A stretch of 5,983 bases of DNA from CANNDT01 sp945876205 (GCA_947503365.1 CANNDT010000160.1:1-5983), one strand, 5' to 3'; shown: positions 1 to 5,923, counted from the stretch's first letter. Made by a program: numbers and translations. The notes: a model not told the origin generated them from the sequence alone.

Positions 1-202
1 TGCCGTCAGGCCTGCGCGGGACCGGGCCGGTCGGTGACGGCGGAACGTAGGGCTTGCGGTTGGCTTGAGCCGCGGGACCACCACCGGCGCCGAGGCCTTC
101 GTCCTGGACCTGCGCCTGAGCCGTCATCGATGCCGACGTCACGCCGGCGGCGATGGCGAGCGCCGCGGCGCTGGCGAGAAGAATACGGGATGTCGTCCTC
201 AT
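1..202 (-). CDS. Secreted protein, N-terminal part only; probable PDLxGIW-family paralogue
   Basis: Only the first 67 codons are in the window; the gene runs off the left edge. The ATG at 202-200 follows a GAGG Shine-Dalgarno about 7 bases upstream and lies 12 bases after the stop of the preceding gene, so the two are probably co-transcribed. Residues 1 to about 31 form a signal peptide: MRTTSR, an Ala/Leu/Ile-rich core, then SMTAQAQ as a likely cleavage area. The mature start is low-complexity (Gly/Ala, then Pro-rich) and the visible part ends in VPRRPDG. The upstream neighbour has PPRTAGGQPDLQGIW at the same distance from its signal peptide, so this is probably a second member of that family with its PDLxGxW motif just beyond the edge. 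That assignment is inference from the linker and position. The function of the family is unknown to me. Confidence 0.7.
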   Translation of the reverse strand, partial: MRTTSRILLASAAALAIAAGVTSASMTAQAQVQDEGLGAGGGPAAQANRKPYVPPSPTGPVPRRPDG

Positions 203-214
203 AGGCGTCCTCGT

Positions 215-1048
215 CTACTGAACGTCGAAGTCACGCGGCCACGTGTGGTGGATGCCGAGCTCGTCGAGCATCGCGGTGCACTCGTAGTCGAACAAGGGCG
301 CATCCTTCTGGCGCTGCAGCGTCATGCGAATCGTCCAGGGACGCGTGAACACCTCAGGGTCGGTCATCGTGGCTTCGTACTGCATCGTGTCGGCGTTCAG
401 CAGGGTGTACTTCTCGACGACCTTCAGCTTGTCGCTGTGGAAATTCCCGGCCATGTCGAACCAGGTGTAGCTGTTGAAATTCGCCAGGTCGACGACGAGC
501 GAATTGCCCTCGAAGCGCCCGCGCGGCATCCCCATCCAGTTGTTCGCGTCTTCCGGATCGGGCCGCGGCGCCTTGCTGTTGATCGGGACGAGGCGCTTCT
601 TATGGCTCCACTCATAGACGAACTGCGTCTGCTCACGGGTCTGGATGATCTGGAACGGCCATCCCAGGTAGGTGATGCGCGGGATGCCGGGCAGGTAGCA
701 CTTCGAGAGCGGGTCTGAGTTCTTGTACGGATCCGCTTCGTGGATCTTCGTCAGGAGCTCTTTCCGCTTCGCGAGCGCCTCGGGCTTGTACGGGATCTTT
801 CCGTCAGCCGGGTCGACGACGAACCCGCGTCCGGCCGGGACACCGGGCTTGGCGCCGTGATCTTCGAGATCGTACCTGGCCAGGTTCCACGCGCGCCAGA
901 TACCCTGCAGATCGGGCTGGCCGCCCGCCGTGCGCGGCGGCGTGTAGGCCGGTGCGCCCGCCTGGGCCGTGAGGCGCGGCGCCGAGGAATACGAGACGGC
1001 CGCAATCGCGACCGCGAGGATCGAGAAGGTCACCAGACGATTACGCAT
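215..1048 (-). CDS. Secreted PDLxGIW-family protein of unknown function
   Basis: Predicted 277-residue exported protein. The start chosen is the ATG at 1048-1046: it gives a clean signal peptide (MRNRLVTF, hydrophobic core, LTAQA near residue 29) and has AGGGTGG just upstream, overlapping the previous gene's stop. An in-frame ATG at 1123 would add 25 charged residues inside the upstream gene and is less likely. The mature protein carries GGQPDLQGIW (42-51), DPLSKCYLPGIPRI (112-125), WMGMPRGRFEGNSLVVD (171-187), TWFDMAGNFHSDKL (195-208), DPEVFTRPW (230-238) and FDYEC (253-257). I recognise this motif order from a large family of secreted hypothetical proteins common in Acidobacteriota. Cys117 and Cys257 sit in conserved blocks and could form a disulphide. 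Only 7 bases separate it from the upstream stop, which suggests translational coupling. No catalytic function can be assigned. Confidence 0.88.
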   Translation of the reverse strand: MRNRLVTFSILAVAIAAVSYSSAPRLTAQAGAPAYTPPRTAGGQPDLQGIWRAWNLARYDLEDHGAKPGVPAGRGFVVDPADGKIPYKPEALAKRKELLTKIHEADPYKNSDPLSKCYLPGIPRITYLGWPFQIIQTREQTQFVYEWSHKKRLVPINSKAPRPDPEDANNWMGMPRGRFEGNSLVVDLANFNSYTWFDMAGNFHSDKLKVVEKYTLLNADTMQYEATMTDPEVFTRPWTIRMTLQRQKDAPLFDYECTAMLDELGIHHTWPRDFDVQ

Positions 1049-1055
1049 GTCCACC

Positions 1056-1544
1056 CTACGATGCCTTGTCGTAGACGGCTTTTTCGGTACTGCTGTCGCC
1101 GTCCTCGAGCCGGGTCTTTTCAATCGTCAGCACGGCACCGTCGAGCCTCCAGATTTCCTTGAAGTTGACGACGGTATCGCCGGCCGGCGAGGAGAACGAG
1201 CGGCGCGATGTAATCACCACGTTCGGACCCTCGAACTTCGCTTCACCGGTCTCCGTGATGCCACGCGGGGCTTCGACGGTGACCTTGCTGCCGTCCAGCT
1301 TGTAGGTGGCGCTCACCGGGGCCTGGCGCACACTCGTGCTCGCGACGTTCAGATCGGTCGGCGACTGCTTGACGACGATCTGGCTCGGAAACGCGATGTT
1401 CGGCGTATTCCCGGCGATGCCCGGCGTGCTCTTGGTCTGGTTGAATTTCCAGGTCCCGGAATAGTCAGTCGGGGATTGCGCGAGGACCGGCGGCGCCGCA
1501 CACAACACCAGCGCCATGCCCAGCATAGTGACGATTCGCTTCAT
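1056..1544 (-). CDS. Small secreted SGTW-type protein, possibly lipocalin-like
   Basis: Predicted 162-residue exported protein. The signal peptide covers residues 1-22 (MKRIVTML, hydrophobic core, PPVLA before QSPTD). The mature protein opens with DYSGTWKFNQTKS (27-39), the 'SGTWKxNxxKS' opening seen in many short secreted proteins of Acidobacteriota, and continues as alternating short hydrophobic strands, for example YKLDGSKVTVE (81-91) and IWRLDGAVLTIEKTR (131-145). The repeated LDG turns and strand pattern fit a small beta-barrel or beta-sandwich, perhaps lipocalin-like; this is inference from pattern only. A GGGAG Shine-Dalgarno lies about 11 bases before the ATG at 1544-1542, slightly far. 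The gene follows the DUF6152 gene by 36 bases with no visible terminator, and its TAG stop at 1056-1058 lies 7 bases before the next start, so it belongs to the same operon. Its ligand and role are unknown. Confidence 0.85.
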   Translation of the reverse strand: MKRIVTMLGMALVLCAAPPVLAQSPTDYSGTWKFNQTKSTPGIAGNTPNIAFPSQIVVKQSPTDLNVASTSVRQAPVSATYKLDGSKVTVEAPRGITETGEAKFEGPNVVITSRRSFSSPAGDTVVNFKEIWRLDGAVLTIEKTRLEDGDSSTEKAVYDKAS

Positions 1545-1580
1545 GTGGTTCGAACTCCCAGCGATATGCCGACCGTGTGA

Positions 1581-1976
1581 TTACGGCGTCTGATCGTCGC
1601 TCTTGTATTCCTTGTTCGATCCGACGATGGTGAAGCTGCTGGCGTTGACCGCCGGCGTGCCGTCCTTCGCGAGGAAGCCCTTGATGATGACTTCCGCGCC
1701 GACGAAGTCTTCTTTTCTCAGGCCCGCCTTGAGCAGGTTGCTCGCGCCCGCGCTCTCGACCTCCCAGTTGACCATCTGGCCGGTGGTCGCGTTCTTCACA
1801 TCCACATAGATGTGCGCGTGCGGATTCGACCATCCGAGCTTGGTGACGGTGCCTCTCAACGTGACGGGCTTGTTGCCGTCGTAGGTCGCTGAGAAGGAGT
1901 GATGGGCCTGCACCGATGCGGTGGCGGCCACCAGCGTCGCAAGGGCCACTGCGGCGAACGTCAGCCTCGAGCTCAT
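1581..1976 (-). CDS. DUF6152 family secreted protein
   Basis: Predicted 131-residue exported protein, first gene of the minus-strand cluster. A full AGGAGG Shine-Dalgarno (1981-1986) stands 4 bases before the ATG at 1976-1974. The signal peptide ends at SVQA (residues 21-24), so cleavage would leave HHSFSATYDG as the new N-terminus. The remainder has the DUF6152 pattern: KPVTLRGTVTKLGWSNPHAHIYVDV (37-60 region, key residues Trp49, Asn51, Pro52, His53, His55), then WEVESAGASNLLKAGL (71-86) and GAEVIIKGFLAKDG (93-106). The strand-rich 'GTVT...G..V.I.G' layout resembles small OB-fold proteins, which is inference. The two His residues at the mature N-terminus plus the NPHAH segment could bind a metal; nothing in the sequence proves it. 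The last eight residues (EYKSDDQTP area) are polar and probably disordered. Family function is not established as far as I know. Confidence 0.9.
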   Translation of the reverse strand: MSSRLTFAAVALATLVAATASVQAHHSFSATYDGNKPVTLRGTVTKLGWSNPHAHIYVDVKNATTGQMVNWEVESAGASNLLKAGLRKEDFVGAEVIIKGFLAKDGTPAVNASSFTIVGSNKEYKSDDQTP

Positions 1977-2061
1977 AATGCCTCCTATATCGCTGTCATT
2001 TCAGACGATAGCGTGCGCCGATAAATGTGAAATCGCGGCAATGCTAGCACAGACACGCCTT

Positions 2062-2079
2062 CGCCAAGAGGCTTCGGCG
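2062..2079 (-). terminator. Hairpin in the spacer after the hydrolase gene, weak terminator candidate
   Basis: On the minus strand, about 30 bases after the hydrolase stop codon, CGCC-(G)-AAG-CCT-CTT-GGCG can form a 7-bp stem with one bulged G and a 3-base loop. A second small stem, CGGG-GCTTG-CCCG (2078-2090), lies immediately before it and shares two bases, and CAGAC (2050-2054) and GTCTG (2090-2094) bracket the whole segment. No run of T follows, so it is not a classic intrinsic terminator. It may slow or end transcription with Rho, or protect the 3' end. The rest of the 1977-2110 spacer should hold the promoter of the DUF6152 gene; I see a TATCGT hexamer near 2010 but no good -35 partner. 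Confidence 0.35.
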
Positions 2080-2110
2080 GGCAAGCCCCGTCTGTTCGTT
2101 CACGCAGCAT

Positions 2111-3751
2111 TTACCTCGTGGCCGCGGTCAGCAGGTGCTGCTTGAAGAAGGCGATCGCCTTCGGCCACGCATCCTCTGTCGCGGCGGTGTTCCGGCCGAG
2201 ATCCTGGCGGTAGAGGAAGACGTGCGTGGCTTCGGGATACACCTGCACGCTGAATTCCTTGCCCAGCCGCTTCATGTCGGAGGTCGCCGGCGCGATTCGC
2301 GGCGCCAGTCCGAGATCGTTGGCGCCGAAGAACGCCGACACGGGCGCCTTGATTCGCGCCATCACCGGCTCCGGCGGCGGCGTGCCGTAAAAGACGACCG
2401 ACGCGTTCACACCTTCTATCTCTGCGGCGGCTTCCCAGGCCAGCCCGCCGCCCATGCAGAAGCCGGTGACCCCTAGCTTGCCGTTCGACATCGGCAGCTT
2501 CAACGCGTAGTCGCGGGCAACGCGGATGCGATCGAGCACGTCGGCGTGGCTGATCTTCTGGAGCGCACGGCCCGATTCATCGGGGAACTCGAACGAATCG
2601 TAATTGCCACCGTTCGGGCCGAGGCCCGACGTGAGATCCGGCAGCACGCCGATGAAGCCTTCCGCGGCGAGCTGATCGGCAATCCCGCGGAGCCAGTTGG
2701 CGCCGCCGCCTCTGGTGATCGGCTCGCCCATGTCCATGCCCGGTCCCGGCTGAAATACGAGTACCACCGGCGCCTTCGCGACGTTCTGCGGATACGAGAT
2801 CCAGGTGTGGAGCTTCCCCCCGTTCTTCATCGGGATGTCGACCCACTCGCCCTTGCGCGGTGACTGCTTGACGACCTTGGCGGCCATCAGGAAGTTGGCC
2901 GGCAGGTCGGGACGCTTGCCGTTCATCCCGGTGGTCGGCATGTCTTCGGGTTTGGCACCCGCCTGCCCCGCACGGCCGGCCTGCTCTGAGCGAAGTCGAA
3001 GGGCCTGCTGCAGGATTGGCGTGACCGGGACATCGATCTGAGAGGAGAGCGACGCGGTTGCCTGATGCCACGCGTGATCGGTCAACTCGTAGTTCACGGT
3101 GCGAGGGTGCGAGGGTGCGACGGCGGCGGAGTTCGACGGCGCGATGGTCGTCTCGATTCGGCCAGCTCCATTTGCAAACGTGAAGTGGACGTGGGCGGCC
3201 TTGCCATTGGAGCCAGGCATGCCGAGCGCGAACTGATTCACCGCCGCCGCGCGCCGGGCGATTTCATCGCGCTCCGCGGCCAGCGTCCGCACCACGGCAT
3301 CCGGGTTCGCAAACGCGTCGGTGCCGCCACCGTTCGGCCCCATCCCGGTCAGGAGGTCCGGCACCACCGCGACAAACCCGTCCTTGGCCGCATCGTCACC
3401 CACCGCGCGCAGCCAGTCGCTCATGCCCTGGTTGTTTGCGGTGATCACGACGACGGGTGCGCTTGATTCGGCGCGATCGGGGAAGACCACGAACGAGCGG
3501 ACCGTGGTCGATCCGACGGGGATGTCGATCCACTGCGGATGACGGGTTCCGGCAAGCGCCGAGCTCAGCACCGTCTTCGCCGCTTCCTCCGACGGCAGGC
3601 CCGCGCGCGTGAGCACCGCGGCGCTGGCCATGCTGTAGAACGGCGGCGCGGCGGGCATGCCGATGCGGATCGCCTGCTGCCCGAAGACGTATCCACCGCC
3701 GGCCACGATGGCCATGACCGCGGACACCAGAACGAGTCGGCGCAAATTCAT
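2111..3751 (-). CDS. Exported tandem dienelactone-hydrolase-like protein, first domain degenerate
   Basis: Predicted 546-residue protein. The ATG at 3751-3749 is chosen because AAGGAGAGGG (3759-3768) lies 7 bases upstream and it starts a signal peptide or anchor (MNLRRLVLVSAVMAIVAGG, possible cut near FGQQ, 22-26). A start at 3790 would place the Shine-Dalgarno inside the coding region. Two alpha/beta-hydrolase modules of the dienelactone hydrolase type follow. The N-terminal one (about 71-197) has HPQWIDIPVG and GFVAVVPDLLTGMGPNGG. The C-terminal one (about 293-540) repeats these as KGEWVDIPM and GFIGVLPDLTSGLGPNGG and carries the nucleophile elbow GFCMGG with Cys432, Asp479 in GANDL and His510 in ATHVF. 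In module one the elbow position is replaced by AHVHFTFANG, so it is probably non-catalytic. The Glu usually found near the active Cys in classical dienelactone hydrolases is not obvious. The linker (about 198-292) carries two repeat insertions. The substrate is unknown; an ester or lactone hydrolase acting outside the cytoplasm is the likeliest role. Confidence 0.9.
   Translation of the reverse strand: MNLRRLVLVSAVMAIVAGGGYVFGQQAIRIGMPAAPPFYSMASAAVLTRAGLPSEEAAKTVLSSALAGTRHPQWIDIPVGSTTVRSFVVFPDRAESSAPVVVITANNQGMSDWLRAVGDDAAKDGFVAVVPDLLTGMGPNGGGTDAFANPDAVVRTLAAERDEIARRAAAVNQFALGMPGSNGKAAHVHFTFANGAGRIETTIAPSNSAAVAPSHPRTVNYELTDHAWHQATASLSSQIDVPVTPILQQALRLRSEQAGRAGQAGAKPEDMPTTGMNGKRPDLPANFLMAAKVVKQSPRKGEWVDIPMKNGGKLHTWISYPQNVAKAPVVLVFQPGPGMDMGEPITRGGGANWLRGIADQLAAEGFIGVLPDLTSGLGPNGGNYDSFEFPDESGRALQKISHADVLDRIRVARDYALKLPMSNGKLGVTGFCMGGGLAWEAAAEIEGVNASVVFYGTPPPEPVMARIKAPVSAFFGANDLGLAPRIAPATSDMKRLGKEFSVQVYPEATHVFLYRQDLGRNTAATEDAWPKAIAFFKQHLLTAATR
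2978..3005. repeat. Short dispersed 'TGAGCGAAGTCGAAGG' repeat inside the hydrolase gene
   Basis: The core TGAGCGAAGTCGAAGG with flanking GCTCT and AGGGC arms (2983-2987 and 3000-3004, pairing with one G-T) matches in style a short palindromic element I recognise from many GC-rich environmental bacterial genomes, usually found between genes. Here it is read through in frame as roughly QALRLRSEQA (residues 249-258) in the linker between the two hydrolase modules. There is only one copy in this window, so the repeat status rests on recognition and not on copies seen here. Confidence 0.6.
3098..3121. repeat. Three tandem copies of an 8-base unit (GGTGCGAG) within coding sequence
   Basis: GGTGCGAG occurs three times head to tail; the last base of the third copy is changed to C. 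On the coding (minus) strand it encodes about VAPSHPRT, residues 211-218 of the hydrolase linker. Because the unit is 8 bases, gain or loss of one copy would shift the reading frame and cut off the catalytic second module. Confidence 0.85.
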
Positions 3752-3781
3752 TGTGGTTCCCTCTCCTTGAATGTGAGCGAT

Positions 3782-3787
3782 CTTATA
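3782..3787 (-). promoter_or_regulatory. Candidate -10 box for the hydrolase gene
   Basis: TATAAG on the minus strand matches the sigma-70 -10 consensus at five of six positions and lies about 30 bases upstream of the hydrolase ATG, in the AT-richest part of the 104-base divergent spacer. The 15-18 base upstream range holds no good -35 hexamer (GGGCGT-like sequence), so activator dependence or a different sigma factor is possible. Confidence 0.4.
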
Positions 3788-3797
3788 CACGACTTTC

Positions 3798-3827
3798 TTT
3801 ACTCACGCCCGGTCGATGCGGTAGATT
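3798..3827 (+). promoter_or_regulatory. Weak candidate promoter for the cytochrome gene
   Basis: TTTACT (3798-3803) and TAGATT (3822-3827) each match their consensus hexamers at four of six positions with an 18-base spacer, 28 bases before the cytochrome ATG. This is the best pair I can see in the spacer for the plus direction, but such matches arise easily by chance. Confidence 0.25.
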
Positions 3828-3855
3828 CCGTGTCCAGTCAGGGAGGCAAGGCGAC

Positions 3856-5004
3856 ATGAAACTCGGACGGACCGGCCCGGCGTTCTGGGCCACGGCAGCG
3901 GTGATGGTGTGCCTGCTCGGCGTCATCTCGGCACGGGTATCAGCGCAGGCGGCGCCGGCGCAGCCGCAGATGACGGACGCCGTGTTCAAGAACATCCAGG
4001 TGCTCAAGGGCATTCCGGTGGACACCTTCTTCGACGTCATGGGGATGTTCGCCTCGTCGATGGGCGAGGACTGCACGTTCTGCCATCTCAAGGAGTCCGC
4101 CCTCAATCGTGACAAGTTCAGCGAGCTCACGCCGAGGATCGCGCGCGCGCGCCAGATGGTCGCGATGATGAACACCCTCAACAGGAATTTCTTCAAGGGT
4201 GAGCCGCGCGTCACCTGCTTCACGTGCCACCGCGGCACCAACAGCCCGGTCAACGCGCCACGCCTGTCGCTGCAATATGGGGAACCGGACGACGACCCGA
4301 ACGTGATGAACTTTCCCGTGTACGAGGGGGCCAGCGCGCAGCAGATCCTCGACAAGTACCTCGAGGCGATCGGCGGCACGGCCAACCTGGCGAAGCTGAC
4401 GAGCTTCACCGCCAAGGGCACGTACTCGGGCTTCGATACCGCGCACAAGGAAGTGCCGGCCGAGATCTACGCAAGGGCGCCGAACCAGCGGACGCTGGTC
4501 GTCCACCTGCCCCAGCTGGGCGACAGCTATCGCGTGTTCGACGGCAGGAACGGCTGGTGGGCGGGACTCGACGCGCCGGCGCCGCTCGAGACGCTGACCA
4601 GTGGCAACCTGGATCGCTACCGGATCGAGGCGCTCCTGGCGTTTCCGGCGGCGATCAAGCAGGGCTGGAGCCAGTGGAAGGTGGGGCGGTCGGCGATCGA
4701 TGACAAAGGCGTGACGATCCTGCAGGGCACCAATCCCGGATCCGGACTGCTGCCGGTGAACCTGTACTTCGACAACAAGACCGGCCTGCTGGTGCGGTGG
4801 CTGCGATGGAATGAAACGCCGGTCGGTCCCGTGCCGACGGAGTTCAACCTCGACGACTACCGGGATGTCGCTGGCGTGAAGATGCCGTTCACGTGGACGG
4901 CGAGCCAGACCTACATGCAGATGACTATCACGCTGAGCGAGATCAAGCCCAACGTCGCGGTGAACGCGTCACTATTCGCCCAGCCGGCGCCGGCACAGCG
5001 GTAA
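3856..5004 (+). CDS. Secreted di-heme cytochrome c, reaction-centre cytochrome subunit type, with C-terminal extension
   Basis: Predicted 382-residue protein. The ATG at 3856 follows GGGAGG (3841-3846) and AAGG (3848-3851) and opens a signal peptide (MKLGRTGPAFW, hydrophobic core, RVSA before QAAPA at about 30). The longer in-frame start at 3751 would run through the divergent promoter region and bury the signal peptide. Residues 40-130 carry two heme c attachment sites, CTFCH (73-77) and CFTCH (121-125). Each is preceded by a Met-rich helix (Met62, Met64, Met69; Met101, Met104, Met105), the arrangement of the photosynthetic reaction-centre cytochrome c family, where Met supplies the sixth iron ligand. 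That family classically has four hemes; here there are two. Residues about 160-382 have no heme motif. ILDKYLEAIGGTANLAKLTSF followed by a strand-rich region resembles LolA-like or lipoprotein-sorting-type domains, which is tentative. It is probably a periplasmic electron carrier. No other photosynthesis gene is present, so light harvesting should not be inferred. It is transcribed divergently from the hydrolase gene. Confidence 0.9.
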   Translation: MKLGRTGPAFWATAAVMVCLLGVISARVSAQAAPAQPQMTDAVFKNIQVLKGIPVDTFFDVMGMFASSMGEDCTFCHLKESALNRDKFSELTPRIARARQMVAMMNTLNRNFFKGEPRVTCFTCHRGTNSPVNAPRLSLQYGEPDDDPNVMNFPVYEGASAQQILDKYLEAIGGTANLAKLTSFTAKGTYSGFDTAHKEVPAEIYARAPNQRTLVVHLPQLGDSYRVFDGRNGWWAGLDAPAPLETLTSGNLDRYRIEALLAFPAAIKQGWSQWKVGRSAIDDKGVTILQGTNPGSGLLPVNLYFDNKTGLLVRWLRWNETPVGPVPTEFNLDDYRDVAGVKMPFTWTASQTYMQMTITLSEIKPNVAVNASLFAQPAPAQR

Positions 5005-5030
5005 CGCTTCCCACGCACGGCTCACCGAGC

Positions 5031-5054
5031 CACAGAGACACAGAGACACGGAGA
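5031..5054. repeat. Three tandem 8-base units (CACAGAGA, CACAGAGA, CACGGAGA)
   Basis: Three head-to-tail 8-base units form the left arm of the hairpin in the convergent spacer. The 'CACAGAGACACAGAGACACGGAGA ... TCTCCGTG' type is one I recognise as a recurrent intergenic element in several environmental phyla; only one copy is present here. Confidence 0.8.
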
Positions 5055-5081
5055 CCTTTTTAGGTTTCTCCGTGACTCTGT
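5040..5081. terminator. Long inverted repeat between convergent genes, probable two-way terminator
   Basis: ACAGAG (5040-5045) pairs with CTCTGT (5076-5081), then after one A-A mismatch CACGGAG (5047-5053) pairs with CTCCGTG (5068-5074), and ACCT (5054-5057) pairs with AGGT (5062-5065) around a TTTT loop; TT at 5066-5067 is bulged. This gives 17 base pairs on either strand. It starts 36 bases after the cytochrome stop and lies 39 bases beyond the stop of the DUF169 gene, where both transcripts would need to end. No T-run follows the stem on either side, so it is not a textbook intrinsic terminator. The remaining bases of 5005-5120 show nothing else. Confidence 0.6.
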
Positions 5082-5120
5082 CGCCCGTTGAAGGAACCAG
5101 GCAGGTACTCGCGCGGCGAT

Positions 5121-5828
5121 CTAGGTCGTGAGCTGCTGCCTCCGCGCCTCGTGGTACGCCAGCAGCTTGGTATTGGCTGCACTGATGGTGGCCGCGGCCT
5201 CCGACAGCTTCGCGACGTCCCGCCCCGCGACCGCCGCGTACAGTTCGCCTTCGTCCACCCCCGTATATACACGATTGCCGACGCAGCCGGTACTCATGAC
5301 CATGCCGTGCGCGAGCGCGGCCGGCAGCGCCATGCACGTTGGACGGCCCAGCGTGCTCAGGCCGGCGTTCACGCCGGCGCGCGTCGCGGCTTCCTGCAAC
5401 AGCATCACGCGCGCCGCGGGGCCCGAGAAGAGCACGACGTCAGGATCGACAGGCGTATCCCCGAGCGGCGCATAGACGACCGCGCCCGGCGTCTTCGGCA
5501 GCACGGGAATGCCCGGCACTTCTTCCATGCGGACGTAGCCGATACCGGTCATGAAGCCGAGCGTCTCCTCGAGCTCCGTCGCCCGTCCGGCCGGCAGCGG
5601 GATGTTGTGCGTGTAAGACCCGATCGCGCAGTTGTAATGGTCGCTCGGCACGGTAAAGAAGGTGCGCCCTTCCGAGGCAAGACGCCAGAAGCTGCAGCCC
5701 GAGGGCGCCGTCCCGGTGAATGCCGCCACCCCGGGGGGAGCCGTCTCGCGAAACGCGATCGCGATTGGACGGCGCGTCAGCCCGAGGTCGGACGAGAGCT
5801 GCTGTTCGAGCCTCCGATAGTCGGTCAC
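5121..5828 (-). CDS. DUF169 domain protein
   Basis: Predicted 235-residue cytoplasmic protein with no signal peptide or membrane segment. The chosen start is the GTG at 5828-5826, 5 bases after GAAGGGG; the protein then begins VTDYRRLEQQLSSDLGL, a natural helix start for the family. The only upstream ATG (5966) would add 46 residues that do not look like the family and run through a palindrome. Family-like features are RPIAIAF (20-26), SGCSFWR (43-49, Cys45), DHYNCAIGSYTH (63-74, His64, Cys67, His74), GRPTCMALPAAL (161-172, Cys165) and STGCVGNRVYTGVDEGELYAA (179-199, Cys182). These Cys and His residues recur at family-typical positions and could bind metal or a cofactor, but DUF169 has no settled function. 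It is convergent with the cytochrome gene. It is the only protein in the window without an export signal. Confidence 0.85.
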   Translation of the reverse strand: MTDYRRLEQQLSSDLGLTRRPIAIAFRETAPPGVAAFTGTAPSGCSFWRLASEGRTFFTVPSDHYNCAIGSYTHNIPLPAGRATELEETLGFMTGIGYVRMEEVPGIPVLPKTPGAVVYAPLGDTPVDPDVVLFSGPAARVMLLQEAATRAGVNAGLSTLGRPTCMALPAALAHGMVMSTGCVGNRVYTGVDEGELYAAVAGRDVAKLSEAAATISAANTKLLAYHEARRQQLTT

Positions 5829-5833
5829 TTCGA

Positions 5834-5840
5834 CCCCTTC
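5834..5840 (-). promoter_or_regulatory. Shine-Dalgarno deciding the GTG start of the DUF169 gene
   Basis: GAAGGGG on the minus strand lies 5 bases upstream of GTG at 5828-5826. It supports this start over the distant ATG at 5966, which on the minus strand is preceded by CTTGTGAGGCTTGCGCCTCGG, where the only purine-rich stretch is tied up in a hairpin. Confidence 0.55.
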
Positions 5841-5923
5841 GCATTCGTGAACGAACCGACGATGAGGACACGTATCAAAGGAGATGTCCCAGTAGCTGTT
5901 GAAAATTGAAAGCGGCGGCTCCT

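Noticed and set aside
65..718. 217-codon plus-strand reading frame opposite the PDLxGIW genes
   Set aside because: It is antisense to two well-supported genes, its product is Arg/His-rich without family motifs, and long antisense frames are expected in GC-rich DNA.
2546..3466. Several shadow frames inside the hydrolase gene on both strands
   Set aside because: The minus-strand frame with Cys-Asp-His motifs and duplicated domains is clearly the coding one; the others carry no domain or start signal.
3751..3855. Longer start for the cytochrome gene
   Set aside because: It would cross the divergent promoter spacer and place the signal peptide internally, and no Shine-Dalgarno precedes it.
4140..4152. 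Alternating CGCGCGCGCGCGC tract, possible Z-DNA
   Set aside because: It is explained by Arg/Ala codons (RIARAR) in a GC-rich gene, and nothing suggests a structural role.
5031..5081. CRISPR-like array
   Set aside because: The 8-base units are adjacent without spacers and form one hairpin, so it is not a repeat-spacer array.
5088..5909. 273-codon plus-strand reading frame opposite the DUF169 gene
   Set aside because: It covers the terminator-like spacer and the antisense of a recognisable protein, and the translation is Arg-rich and low in motifs.
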